Below, in pieces: positions 26,541-34,845 of a stretch of 51,396 nt of DNA; positions within the stretch are counted from its first letter, which is position 1, and every line of letters starts with the position of its first letter. Source of the DNA: Acidovorax sp. Leaf160 (GTDB lineage: Bacteria > Pseudomonadota > Gammaproteobacteria > Burkholderiales > Burkholderiaceae_C). Location: the NCBI RefSeq assembly GCF_001424265.1, contig NZ_LMOV01000013.1, positions 1 to 51,396 on the forward strand. Direction: 5' to 3'. The notes under the pieces were generated by a model. That model did not search any database. It was given only the letters and a program-made list of their open reading frames with translations, and was not told where the DNA came from. The translations under genes were made by a program, and so were the position numbers.

Positions 26541-27017
26541 TCAGCCGCCGTTGCGTGCGCCCAAACCGTCCAGTGTCTCCCTCGCACGTGCTTGAGCCTG
26601 TAATTCTGCATTGCCCAGGTCGCTGCTCACCTGTTCTTGCAGCTGAACAAGAGGCGCATCACCCGCAATGCCGGCCAGCAGTTGCCGAATCCGGGGCGAA
26701 TCATAAGCAGCGGCATGGATGGCCCAGGCAGCGTCGTACCTGACCCAAGCGGAAGAGTCTTCAAGCCTGCGAGTGAAAGCCTCTTTCAGAGAGGGTGCGT
26801 CAAAAGCTTCTGAGCGGCGGCAGGCATTGACTGCAATGCGCCTGACATGCATGTCGGGGTGGTCAAACAGTTCCGCGACAAGGCGTTCTACCACCTGCTC
26901 GATATCCGGAAGCTCTGCGAATGCCACAGCCAGTCGTACCTCGTCGATCGGCATGATGGGAAAGCTCTTGCCAAGCGCGATCGATCTCTTCTTGAGTTTT
27001 TCGAAGTCTGATGACAT
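26541..27017 (-). CDS. HEAT-repeat protein, probable immunity-type
   Basis: A 158-residue all-helical protein starting MSSDFEKLKKRSIALGKS. At least two HEAT-like units are visible (HPDMHVRRIAVNACRRSEA; DSSAWVRYDAAWAIHAAAYDSPR). Small HEAT proteins are frequent as orphan immunity proteins. It lies 43 bp upstream of the DUF1877-like gene on the same strand. Codon use is less GC-biased than in neighbours. Its start lies 10 bp after a GTTAGCC heptamer that could be an integron recombination point. Confidence 0.7.
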   Translation of the reverse strand: MSSDFEKLKKRSIALGKSFPIMPIDEVRLAVAFAELPDIEQVVERLVAELFDHPDMHVRRIAVNACRRSEAFDAPSLKEAFTRRLEDSSAWVRYDAAWAIHAAAYDSPRIRQLLAGIAGDAPLVQLQEQVSSDLGNAELQAQARARETLDGLGARNGG

Positions 27018-27289
27018 GGAATATGAGGGCTAACGAGACTTGGACGGCAGACATCCTACTGCTGGCAGTCCGTCAATACAACGAGCCTGAGTGCATCTCG
27101 CCGCAAACCAAAGATCACAGCGTTGAGGAAAACCTGAATTTTCGCGAATGAAATCCATGCTGAATCCACCATTTGATTCGTTGGCCTAGCGGCCCCCACC
27201 CCAGCTGCTGGATTGAATGCGCGTGCACCTTCGCATGCGGCATTCCAGCATTGGTGCCGGGCACGCCATATCGACGGGGCTCGCCGCTT
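27018..27289. other. Noncoding stretch between the HEAT gene and the integrase remnant
   Basis: No convincing gene. It contains the GTTAGCC heptamer (complement of 27028-27034) and would hold the attI region if the adjacent pseudogene is an integron integrase. Relatively AT-rich segments (for example AATTTTCGCGAATGAAATCC near 27137-27156) contrast with the flanks. Confidence 0.6.
27028..27034 (-). other. GTTAGCC: candidate integron core site upstream of the HEAT gene
   Basis: The complement reads GTTAGCC, one base from the integron core-site pattern GTTRRRY, and is followed after 10 bp by the HEAT gene ATG, the usual distance from a recombination point to a cassette gene. No full attC with paired arms was recognised, so the call rests on the heptamer, position and orientation relative to the integrase remnant. 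Confidence 0.3.
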
Positions 27290-27594
27290 CATTCTCTTGC
27301 ACGGGGTGAAGGCAAGGGCCGCAAGGACCCGAAGTCGGTGCAGCGCGCGGTACGACAGGGTGCCCCGCGTGCGGGCATCGACAAGCCGGTATCGCCGCAG
27401 CTGCTGCGGGATTCTTTCGACACCCGGCTGCCGTGGGCGGCCAACACCTTCGCACGCTGCAGGAACTGGTCGGCCCCACGGACGTGAGCACAACCATGCT
27501 CTGTACGCACGTGCGGAAGCAGGGCGGGCGCGGTATCTGGAGTCCGCTCGACGCGCCGTGCATCCGCGAACTTCCGGCCGAGGCGCGTGCTTGA
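27290..27594 (+). pseudogene. Decayed integron-type tyrosine recombinase (IntI-like), C-terminal remnant
   Basis: Two frames together restore an integrase C-terminus. The first gives [20 protein letters not shown] and [10 protein letters not shown], equivalent to the IntI motif LRHSFATHLL. After a frameshift near 27440 the next frame gives [18 protein letters not shown], then [17 protein letters not shown], matching the family pattern (QELLGHxDVxTTMIYTHV then GGRGVxSPLD), and stops at TGA 27592-27594. The box-II histidine and the LLGH histidine are substituted (LRD, LVGP), and the N-terminal catalytic half is missing. It cannot be active. It reads away from the two orphan genes at 26066-27017, the divergent orientation an integron integrase has relative to its cassettes. 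Confidence 0.8.
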
Positions 27595-27759
27595 TGGATT
27601 GCGCCACGCTACCCCTGTTCGTGCTGCGTGCGTGCAACGGCGGATTACAGAACACGCCTTGGGTTCGACAAGCTCAGCCCCCACGGTAGAGGGGCGGTTG
27701 AGACATATTGCTGGTGGTCGGGCCAAACCCGCTTGTAGCGCCCGCCGATCCAGCGCAGG

Positions 27760-27779
27760 TTGCTATCCAATACATAGCG
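27760..27779 (+). repeat. Degenerate copy of the dispersed repeat core
   Basis: TTGCTATCCAATACATAGCG differs from the core at 6613-6631 (TTGCTATCAAATAAATAGC) at two positions. It sits 12 bp past the end of the D-lactate-dehydrogenase-like gene. Confidence 0.6.
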
Positions 27780-27791
27780 GCCAACGCGAGG

Positions 27792-29216
27792 TCACATCGC
27801 GAAGATCTTCCCCGGATTCAGGATGTTCTTCGGGTCCAGCGCCTGCTTGATCGCCCGCATCATCGCCACCGCGCCGGGGCCCGTCTCGTCCAGCAGAAAC
27901 CCCATCTTGTGGATGCCCACGCCGTGCTCGCCGGTGCAGGTGCCGCCCAGTGCCAGGGCGCGGGCCACCAGCTGGTGGTTCAGCGCTTCGGCCTTCTGGC
28001 GTTCTTCCGCGCTGTTCGGGTCGATCAGGTAGCCGAAGTGGAAATTGCCGTCGCCCACGTGGCCGACGAGGAAGTACGGAATGCCGCTGGCGTCGGCTTC
28101 GGTCACCGAGTCGAGCAGGCAGTCCGCCAGGCGGCTGATGGGCACGCAGGTGTCGGTGCTGATGGCGCGGCAGCCGGGGCGGCTCTGCACGGCGGCAAAG
28201 TACGCGTTGTGCCGCGCGGTCCAGAGGCGGGTGCGCTCCTCGGGCGTGGTCGCCCATTCGAAGGCGTTGCCGTTCCATTCCTGCGCCAGGGCCTGCACGG
28301 TCTCGGCCTGTTCCTGCACGCCGGCCGGTGAGCCGTGGAATTCCATCAGCAGCATGGGTTCTTCACGCAGGCCCAGCTTGCTGTGGGCGTTCACCATGCG
28401 CACGGTGTGCTGGTCGATCAGCTCCACGCGGGCAATCGGCACGCCCAGCTGGATGGTCTGGATGACGGTGCGCACGGCCTCTTCGATGCTGGGGAACGAG
28501 CAGATGGCGGCGCTCACCGCTTCCGGCAGCGGGTAGAGGCGCAGCGTGACTTCGGTGATCACACCCAGCGTGCCTTCGCTGCCCACGATCAGGCGCGTCA
28601 GGTCGTAGCCGGCGGCGCTCTTCTTGGCCCGGGTGCCGGTGCGAATGACCTCGCCACTGGCGGTGACCACTTCCAGCGCCAGCACGTTCTCGCGCATGGT
28701 GCCGTAGCGCACGGCGTTGGTGCCGCTGGCGCGCGTGGCGGCCATGCCGCCGATGCTGGCGTCGGCGCCCGGGTCGATGGGGAAGAACAGGCCCGTGTCC
28801 TTGATCGCTTCGTTCAGCTGCTTGCGGGTGATGCCGGGCTGCACCGTGACCGTGAGGTCGTCGGCATCCACGCGCAGCAGGCGGTTCATGCGGCTCACGT
28901 CGATGCTGATGCCGCCCTGGATGGCGAGCAGGTGCCCTTCCAGCGACGAGCCGGCGCCATAGGGGATGACGGGTACACCGTGCTCGGCGGCCAGGCGGAT
29001 GGCATCGGCCACGTCCTGCGAGCTCTCGGCGAACAGCACGGCCGAGGGCGGCGGCGCCTGGATGGAGCCTTCGTCGCGGCCGTGTTGTTCACGCACCGCC
29101 AGCGCGGTGGACAACTGCGCGCCGAAGCGTGCCGCGAGCGCATCGAGCATCGCAGGGGGCACCGGGCGCAGGGGCACGTCGGGCAGCAGATGGGTGGCGG
29201 TGACGGGAGCGTTCAT
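27792..29216 (-). CDS. FAD-binding oxidoreductase, D-lactate dehydrogenase (cytochrome)/GlcD type
   Basis: A 474-residue flavoprotein. ATG 29216 (MNAPVTATHLLPDVPLRP) begins the conserved part; a longer upstream frame is not conserved. The N-terminal FAD_binding_4 domain has VIPYGAGSSLEGH, FFPIDPGADASIGGMAATRASG, and SAAGYDLTRLIVGSEGTLGVITE; the C-terminal substrate domain has VGHVGDGNFHFG and the terminal GEHGVGIHKMGFL then DPKNILNPGKIF. These fit D-lactate/D-2-hydroxyacid dehydrogenases feeding electrons to the respiratory chain. A LysR gene lies upstream on the same strand, 292 bp away. The exact 2-hydroxyacid is not determinable. Confidence 0.92.
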   Translation of the reverse strand: MNAPVTATHLLPDVPLRPVPPAMLDALAARFGAQLSTALAVREQHGRDEGSIQAPPPSAVLFAESSQDVADAIRLAAEHGVPVIPYGAGSSLEGHLLAIQGGISIDVSRMNRLLRVDADDLTVTVQPGITRKQLNEAIKDTGLFFPIDPGADASIGGMAATRASGTNAVRYGTMRENVLALEVVTASGEVIRTGTRAKKSAAGYDLTRLIVGSEGTLGVITEVTLRLYPLPEAVSAAICSFPSIEEAVRTVIQTIQLGVPIARVELIDQHTVRMVNAHSKLGLREEPMLLMEFHGSPAGVQEQAETVQALAQEWNGNAFEWATTPEERTRLWTARHNAYFAAVQSRPGCRAISTDTCVPISRLADCLLDSVTEADASGIPYFLVGHVGDGNFHFGYLIDPNSAEERQKAEALNHQLVARALALGGTCTGEHGVGIHKMGFLLDETGPGAVAMMRAIKQALDPKNILNPGKIFAM

Positions 29217-29508
29217 GGCGGCGGTCTTTCGGCGTTGTTCGGCGAGTCGCAAACGGCGGGTTGCATCCAGCGTGGCATCGCCCGCTTGGGTGCGCAAGAA
29301 AGAGGCGGGCACTAAGGAGCGTTTGCACGCACACACTGCGGCAGTGGCAGCGCCGGCGTAACCCGCGCATCCCATGCAGACGGTCTACAAATTCTTGAAG
29401 GAGATCGCTTCATTCTAGAAGCCACCGCGCACGGATGCACGCGGGTCGGCGCTTTGCCCCGACAGGCGGGACGACACACCGCGTGCTTGCCGGCCGGAGC
29501 CGTGGCGC

Positions 29509-30435
29509 TCAGGGCTGCTGCTGCGGCGTGACGTGGTCCGCGAAGCGCTGCGCCGCCACGGGCAGGTCGGCGAACCGCAGCGCGTACAGGTTCAGCTCGC
29601 GGTCGGCCCAGGCATCGGTCAGTGCGACGGCGCGCAGCTGCGTGGCCTCGCCCAGCGCGCGGAAGGCGCCTTCGGGCATCACGCCCAGGCCCAGGCCGCT
29701 TTCCACCATGCGGCACAGCGCGCTCAGGCTGTCCACCTCCATGCGGCGGGCCAGCACACGGCGGGTGGCGCGGGCTTCCTGCGCCAGCGACTGCTGCACC
29801 GTGCTGCTGTCGCGCAGGCCGATCTGCGGATAGGCCAGCGCGCGCTCGTAAGGCACCTGCTTGAGCCGCGCCAGCGCGTGGCCGCGCGGCACCACCAGCA
29901 CCAGGCGCTCGCGCCGGTAGGGGCGCGACTCCAGCCCCAGCACCTCGTCGCTGGCGCCGCAGATGCCGATGTCGGCCGCGCCTTCGCGCACCGCCTGCGC
30001 CACGGCGCGGCTGGCCGCCTGGCGCAGGTCGATGCGGATGTCGGGATGGCGCTGCATGAAGCCGGCCATCTCCGCCGGCAGGAACTGCTCCACCACCGAT
30101 GCGCTGGCGCACACCCGCACATGCCCGCGCACGCCGCGCGCGAACTCGCCCAGGTCGGCGTGCAGCTGCTCCACCGCCAGCAGGATGGCGTGCGCGTGCT
30201 GCAGCAGCTGCTCGCCGGCCGGGGTGGGGCGGGCCCCGCGCGCGTGGCGCGCCAGCAGCGGCGCCTGGGCCAGGGCTTCCAGTTCGGCGATGCGCTTGCT
30301 CACCGCAGAAGGCGCCATCTGCCCGCGCTCGGCGGCGCGCGCGATGCTGCCGGCTTCGCAGACCATGATGAAGAGATCGAGCGTGCCCAGATCGAGCTGG
30401 CGCAGAAAGCTGCGGGATGACAGAAGGCGGGACAT
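29509..30435 (-). CDS. LysR family transcriptional regulator
   Basis: A 308-residue LTTR starting MSRLLSSRSFLRQLDLGTLDLFI; the frame is open further upstream but similarity begins here. The helix-turn-helix covers AGSIARAAERGQMAPSAVSKRIAELEAL, followed by the inducer domain (about 100-300). It is divergent from the OPRT-like gene across 187 bp, so it is the leading candidate regulator of that catabolic cluster, although it could also act on the dehydrogenase gene downstream of it. Confidence 0.92.
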   Translation of the reverse strand: MSRLLSSRSFLRQLDLGTLDLFIMVCEAGSIARAAERGQMAPSAVSKRIAELEALAQAPLLARHARGARPTPAGEQLLQHAHAILLAVEQLHADLGEFARGVRGHVRVCASASVVEQFLPAEMAGFMQRHPDIRIDLRQAASRAVAQAVREGAADIGICGASDEVLGLESRPYRRERLVLVVPRGHALARLKQVPYERALAYPQIGLRDSSTVQQSLAQEARATRRVLARRMEVDSLSALCRMVESGLGLGVMPEGAFRALGEATQLRAVALTDAWADRELNLYALRFADLPVAAQRFADHVTPQQQP

Positions 30436-30622
30436 GGGGGAAATCGATGGGGAGGAAAGCGCTGTCGGCAAGCGGCAACCCATGCAAGAGCCGAGCCACG
30501 CGGCGGCGGTGCAGTGGGCCGGCGAGCCATCGCGTTTCGGAACGGCTGGCGGAGATTTTTGCACTTCTCCCCACCCGCGCCTCTGCCTACAGTGCATCAC
30601 TTGCTCATTCAGCAGGTTGCCG

Positions 30623-31348
30623 ATGGTCTTCTCACCCTCCGATGCGGCGCGCACCGCCCGCGCCCTGGTTGCCACCGATGCCGTGCGCATCGCGGGCGAC
30701 ACGCCCTTCTTCTACACTTCCGGCTGGGCCAGCCCGGTCTATGTGGACGTGCATGCGCTGCTGAGCGACGTCGCCTGGCGCACCGACCTGATGGACGCCG
30801 CCGCGCGGGCGGCGGCACCGCTTGTCAACCAGCAGGGCATCACCGCCGTGGTGGGTTCCGAAAGTTCAGGCATCGCCTTTGCCGCCTGGCTGGCCGACCG
30901 CCTCGCGCTGCCGATGCTGTATTTGCGCAAGCGACCCATCGGCTGGGGCGTGCAGGCGCAACTGCAGGGGCGGCTGCCGCAAGCGGGCGCCAACGTGCTG
31001 CTGGTGGACGACGTGACCACCGACGGCCGCTCCAAGCGGGCCGCCGCCGCTGCCCTGCGCCAGGCCGGCACGCAGGTCACCGATGCGATCGTGCTGTTCG
31101 ACTACGCCATCTACCCGCACGCCGCCGCCGAGGCGGCCGCGCAGCAGGCGCTGCAGCTGCACGCGCTGGCGTCGTGGCCGCACCTGCATGCCGCGCTGAT
31201 CGCATCGGGTCGCCTCACCGCGCAGCAGTTGCGCACGCTCGCCGACTTCACCGCGTCGCCCACGCAGTGGTCTGTGGCCCACGGGGGTACGGGCGGACCG
31301 GGCGGTACGGGCGGTACGGGCGGCGCGCCCGTGGAAGGTGCCGCATGA
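30623..31348 (+). CDS. Orotate phosphoribosyltransferase-like protein
   Basis: A 241-residue type-I phosphoribosyltransferase. The PRPP motif VLLVDDVTTDGRS is intact (near 129-141), SGWASPVYVD corresponds to the N-terminal substrate loop, and YLRKRPIGWGVQAQLQG occupies the catalytic-loop position; it resembles the KKPKGFGRNAQIEG loop of the alphaproteobacterial-type OPRT instead of the KDHG loop of enteric PyrE. The final 25 residues are a low-complexity Gly/Thr tail encoded by a 9-bp tandem repeat. It is first in an apparent operon and overlaps the M20 hydrolase gene by ATGA. In that setting a role in salvage of an imported pyrimidine or ureide seems more likely than de novo UMP synthesis (inference). 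Confidence 0.82.
   Translation: MVFSPSDAARTARALVATDAVRIAGDTPFFYTSGWASPVYVDVHALLSDVAWRTDLMDAAARAAAPLVNQQGITAVVGSESSGIAFAAWLADRLALPMLYLRKRPIGWGVQAQLQGRLPQAGANVLLVDDVTTDGRSKRAAAAALRQAGTQVTDAIVLFDYAIYPHAAAEAAAQQALQLHALASWPHLHAALIASGRLTAQQLRTLADFTASPTQWSVAHGGTGGPGGTGGTGGAPVEGAA
31286..31330 (+). repeat. 9-bp tandem repeat GGTACGGGC, five units, within the OPRT-like gene
   Basis: Units GGTACGGGC, GGACCGGGC, GGTACGGGC, GGTACGGGC and GGCGCGCCC. It encodes a Gly-Thr-Gly tail and keeps the frame, since the unit is three codons long, so copy-number change would lengthen or shorten the C-terminus without disrupting the overlap with the next gene. Confidence 0.85.
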
Positions 31349-32604
31349 ACACCGCTGCATGGCGCAGGCAGGCCGAGGCGCTGCTCACCGAGGTGGCCGA
31401 CGCCACCCGCGACGGCCCCGGCATCACCCGCGAAAGCTACGGGCCTGGCGAAGATGCCGCCCTGCAGGTGCTGGAGCGGCATGCGGCCGCGTTGGGGCTG
31501 GCCTGCGAATACGACGGCGCACGCAACCTGTGGATGCGCCTGCACGAAGACACGCGCCCCGGTCCGGTGATCGTCATCGGCTCGCATGTCGATTCCGTGC
31601 CCCAGGGCGGCAACTACGACGGCCTGGCCGGCGTGGTGGCCGGCATGCTGGTGCTGGCCGCGCTGCGCGGCAGGCATGAAGGCAGCGCACCGCTGCGGGT
31701 GCTGGCGCTGCGCGGCGAGGAAAGCGCCTGGTACGGCCGGGCCTACATGGGGTCGATGGCGCTGCTCGGGCGCTTGCCCGCCGCTGCGCTGCGCCTGCCG
31801 CACCGCGCGGGCGGCGGCACGCTGGGTGACGCCATGGCACGCTGCGGCGCCGACGTGGAGGCCATCGCGCAGGGCACGCCCCTGCTGCCCGAGCCCGTGG
31901 CGGCCTATCTGGAACTGCACATCGAGCAGGGCCCGGTGATGGTTGCGCGCGGCTGGCCCGTGGCGGCCGTCACGGGCATTCGCGGAAACGTGCGGCACAA
32001 CCGCGTGCGCTGCATCGGCGAGACCGGGCATTCCGGCGCCGTGCCGCGCTGGCTGCGCAAGGACGCGGTGCTGGCCGTGTCGCAGCTGCTGTCGCGCATG
32101 GACGAACACTGGCGCGTGCTGCTGCAAATGGGCATGGACCTGGTGATGACCAGCGGCATCTGCACCACGCCGGCGCAATCGCACGCGGTGTCGGTCATTC
32201 CCGGCGAGGTGCAGTTCAGCTTTGAAGCCCGCAGCCAGGACGCGGCCACGCTGGAGCGGTTTCACCAGCTGATGCAGGCCGAGTGCAGCGCCATCGCGGC
32301 CGACCGGGGCGTGCGGTTCGAGTTCGACGAGCGCCTGACCACCGCTCCCGCCACCATGGACGAGGGCTGGATCCAGCGTTTCGAGGCCGTGGCCGCGCGC
32401 GCCGGGCAGACGCTGGAGCGCATCCCCAGCGGCGCGGGCCACGATGCGGCCGTGTTCGCCGCTGCCGGCATTCCGGCGGCGATGCTGTTCGTGCGCAACG
32501 CCCACGGGTCGCACAACCCGCAGGAAGCGATGGACATCGACGATTTCCTGCTGGGGGTGCAGTGGCTGGCCGAAGGGCTGGTGGAGCCGCCGCACGCCGG
32601 CTGA
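31345..32604 (+). CDS. M20 family Zn amidohydrolase, allantoate/N-carbamoyl-L-amino-acid hydrolase type
   Basis: A 419-residue metal hydrolase of the AllC/HyuC/ureidopropionase group, normal length. Metal ligands are visible: H81 and D92 (GSHVDS...GGNYDGLAG), E125/E126 in RGEESAW, H192 in ELHIEQGPVM, and a late histidine in NAHGSHNPQEAMD. GETGHSGAVP is in the dimerisation/lid domain. Such enzymes cleave N-carbamoyl or ureido bonds, giving ammonia, CO2 and an amine or amino acid. It overlaps the OPRT-like gene by ATGA and is followed by GntR and ABC genes. Substrate candidates are allantoate, ureidopropionate or carbamoyl-aspartate. Confidence 0.9.
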   Translation: MNTAAWRRQAEALLTEVADATRDGPGITRESYGPGEDAALQVLERHAAALGLACEYDGARNLWMRLHEDTRPGPVIVIGSHVDSVPQGGNYDGLAGVVAGMLVLAALRGRHEGSAPLRVLALRGEESAWYGRAYMGSMALLGRLPAAALRLPHRAGGGTLGDAMARCGADVEAIAQGTPLLPEPVAAYLELHIEQGPVMVARGWPVAAVTGIRGNVRHNRVRCIGETGHSGAVPRWLRKDAVLAVSQLLSRMDEHWRVLLQMGMDLVMTSGICTTPAQSHAVSVIPGEVQFSFEARSQDAATLERFHQLMQAECSAIAADRGVRFEFDERLTTAPATMDEGWIQRFEAVAARAGQTLERIPSGAGHDAAVFAAAGIPAAMLFVRNAHGSHNPQEAMDIDDFLLGVQWLAEGLVEPPHAG

Positions 32605-32804
32605 GGGGCTGAGGCGATGCCGGGCCGGCGGCATGCCGTGCCCCGCCCGTGGGCGTGGGCGGTGCATGCGGCGCCACCTTGGTGCGCCGCCGGCCCAGGA
32701 GCCCCACCCCAGCGCGCCGTGTGGTCTGGTATGGCGGTCTGACTGAACCACCTCTGTGCACGGTGCTTGAATACAAGCGGGCACGGTTCCTGCTGAACCG
32801 TGGC

Positions 32805-33707
32805 ATGGCTCCCGCCGCATCCGTGCCTCCCACCTCTTCGTCGCCCGCTTCCGCCGGCCCCGCCGCTGCGGGGGCTGCTCCATCCGCTGCGTCCTCCGCA
32901 TCCGCCATCAGCGATCGCATCATGGAAGCCGTGATGGCGCAGAAGCTGCCCCCTGGCACGCGCCTGGGCGAGCAGCAGCTGGCGGCGCTCTTCGACTGCA
33001 GCCGCACGGTGGTGCGCGAAGCGCTGATGCAGCTGTCGGTGCGCGGCATCGTCACCGTCAGCGCACGGCGCGGCTGGTACGTGGTGGAGCCGTCGCAGGA
33101 CGAAGCCCGCGAAGCCTTCGAGGCGCGCCGCGTGATCGAGCTGGGCCTCATCCGGGGCATGAAGCAGCCGCTGGCCAAGCCGGCGCTGCAGTCGCTCAAG
33201 GCGCACCTGCGGCGCGAGAAGGCCGCCGTGCGCGGCACCGACGTGGCCGCGCGCAGCTTTCTGCTGGGCGACTTCCATGTCTGCCTGGCCGAGTGCCTGG
33301 GCAACCACCTGCTGGCGGACACGCTGCGCGATTTCACGGCCCGCACCACGCTCATCGCCATGCTCTACCAGTCCTCGCACGATGCGGCGCAGTCGTGCGA
33401 AGACCACGTGCGCATCGTGGCGGCGCTGGAGTCGGGCGATGCCGCAGGCGCCGAGGCGCTGATGGAAGAGCACATCGGCACCGTGCAGGCCCATTTGCGC
33501 CTGCCGGCGCTGGCCGATCCGCTGGCCCGCCTGCGCGGCGCGCTGGCGCCGCTCGCCGCGGCCGGCGCAGCGCCCCAGGCCGCGTCCAAGCGCACTGCGG
33601 CACAGCCCTTGCATTCCCCGCTGGCGCGCAGCAAGCCGCGCCGCGCATCCACGCGGCCTGCGGCCTCGACGGCCCGGGTGCCGCCTGCCGTCGATCCGCT
33701 GCCCTGA
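32805..33707 (+). CDS. GntR family transcriptional regulator (FadR/FCD subgroup)
   Basis: A 300-residue regulator. ATG 32805 (MAPAASVPPTSS) is used; upstream in-frame starts are not supported. A 35-residue Ala/Ser/Pro-rich leader precedes the winged helix (SDRIMEAVMAQKLPPGTRLGEQQLAALFDCSRTVVREALMQLSVRGIV..., about 38-105), then an FCD effector domain (about 115-245) with metal-ligand histidines in FHVCLAEC and EDHVRIV. A basic Ala/Pro tail follows. It lies between the hydrolase and transporter genes and probably represses this cluster in the absence of a small acid or ureide ligand. Confidence 0.88.
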   Translation: MAPAASVPPTSSSPASAGPAAAGAAPSAASSASAISDRIMEAVMAQKLPPGTRLGEQQLAALFDCSRTVVREALMQLSVRGIVTVSARRGWYVVEPSQDEAREAFEARRVIELGLIRGMKQPLAKPALQSLKAHLRREKAAVRGTDVAARSFLLGDFHVCLAECLGNHLLADTLRDFTARTTLIAMLYQSSHDAAQSCEDHVRIVAALESGDAAGAEALMEEHIGTVQAHLRLPALADPLARLRGALAPLAAAGAAPQAASKRTAAQPLHSPLARSKPRRASTRPAASTARVPPAVDPLP

Positions 33708-33754
33708 CTTCACCCACCCCACCTCACCTCACCTTGCACTGGAGCGCTCCTGCC

Positions 33755-34564
33755 ATGACCCACTCGTTCTCGCTTTCCCGCCGCCACCTCGCCCTGGCCG
33801 TCGCTGCCGCATCGCTGCTGGGCAGCACCGTTGCCCACGCGCAGACGGCGCTCGACAAGATCACGCAGTCCAAGACCATCAAGATCGCCGTGCCGACCGA
33901 CTACCCGCCGTACGGCTTCGTCGGCCTCGACCTGAAGCCCCAGGGCCTGGACATTGCCATGGCCGAGCTGATCGCCAAGCAGATGGGCGTGAAGCTGGAG
34001 ATGGTTCCCGTCACCAGCGCGAACCGCATTCCCTACGTGCAGACCAAGCAGGTCGACCTGGTGATCTCCACGCTGGGCAAGAACCCCGAACGCGCCAAGG
34101 TGATCGACTTCACCCACGCCTACGCGCCGTTCTTCCAGGGCGTGTATGCGCCCAAGAGCCTGTCCATCAAGTCGTTCGACGACCTGGCGGGCAAGACCAT
34201 CGCCGTGGCCAAGGGCGCCATGGAAGAGCAGGAGCTGGCCAAGGTCGGCCCCGCCTCCATGCAGTTCAAGCGCTACGAAGACCAGGCTGCGTCCACCGCC
34301 GCCTTCGTCGCGGGCCAGGCCCAGGTGCTGGCCACCAGCGTGTCCAACGCCGGCCTGATGGCGCAGAAGAACCCGCAGCTGGGCGCCGAATACAAGCTGC
34401 TGATCAAGGACAGCCCGTGCTTCGTGGGCGTGGCCAAGGGCGAGGACGCGCTGCGCGCCAAGGTCAACGAGATCATCCTGGCCGCCAGGAAGGACGGCAC
34501 GCTGGACGCCATGGCCAAGAAGTGGCTGGCCCGTCCTGCGGGCGATCTGCCGCTGAGCGAGTGA
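33755..34564 (+). CDS. Polar amino-acid type ABC transporter substrate-binding protein
   Basis: A 269-residue periplasmic binding protein (SBP_bac_3). The signal peptide includes a twin-arginine-like SRRHLALAV and ends STVAHAQ near 30. Landmarks are IKIAVPTDYPPYGFVG, KPQGLDIAMAELIAKQMGV, VPVTSANRIPYVQTKQVDLVIST, and GKNPERAKVIDFTHAY. The ligand is unknown, but the adjacent ureido-hydrolase and OPRT genes suggest a ureide or pyrimidine-derived acid. It is separated from its permease genes by 281 bp with a strong hairpin. Confidence 0.9.
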   Translation: MTHSFSLSRRHLALAVAAASLLGSTVAHAQTALDKITQSKTIKIAVPTDYPPYGFVGLDLKPQGLDIAMAELIAKQMGVKLEMVPVTSANRIPYVQTKQVDLVISTLGKNPERAKVIDFTHAYAPFFQGVYAPKSLSIKSFDDLAGKTIAVAKGAMEEQELAKVGPASMQFKRYEDQAASTAAFVAGQAQVLATSVSNAGLMAQKNPQLGAEYKLLIKDSPCFVGVAKGEDALRAKVNEIILAARKDGTLDAMAKKWLARPAGDLPLSE

Positions 34565-34845
34565 ACACCCTCCTTAGCGGCTGCGCCGCTCCGGACCACC
34601 GGCAGAGGCGGCGGCTCTTCGTGCACGTCCAAGCCTGCGCAGGCAGGCTTGGAGCCGCGGCACTCAGCCCCCGCTCTCTCCGCGCTGCGCGCTACGGGCA
34701 GGGGGACGACGCCAGTGGCCGGGCGAAGCCCGTTCCACGGCGTCTGCTGGCTTGGCCTGCTCCGCGGCCTTCTGAAAGTTGAGGCCGTGACTGTTTCAGG
34801 GAGCCGGCGCGGGTCATCGACAGCGTTCGGCAATGAGTGATTGAT
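34565..34845 (+). other. 281-bp intercistronic gap between binding-protein and permease genes
   Basis: No gene seen. It contains two hairpins: AGCGGC-TGC-GCCGCT at 34576-34590 and a perfect 10-bp stem at 34628-34653. The rest is GC-rich with several short palindromes. The permease gene starts at its end with ATG 34846 after two rejected upstream starts. Confidence 0.7.
34628..34653 (+). promoter_or_regulatory. Intercistronic hairpin after the binding-protein gene
   Basis: TCCAAGCCTG (34628-34637) pairs perfectly with CAGGCTTGGA (34644-34653) around a six-base loop. No U-tract follows, so it is more likely an mRNA-stabilising or processing hairpin than a full terminator. Such hairpins after a binding-protein cistron often keep the binding protein in excess over the permease (family knowledge). 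Confidence 0.5.

Noticed and set aside
27056-27655. A 199-codon minus-strand frame over the integrase remnant
   Set aside because: It is antisense to recognisable integrase sequence, and its translation has no domain and an unnatural composition.
27655-27700. GGTTCGACAAGCTCAGCCCC segment as a possible gene end or integration site
   Set aside because: It resembles a short extragenic sequence common in betaproteobacterial genomes and has no second boundary or repeat here, so no feature is called.
34837-34845. GTG at 34837 as the start of the first polar ABC permease
   Set aside because: It adds only MID; ATG 34846 starts the conserved region. Neither has a strong ribosome-binding site, so this stays an alternative.
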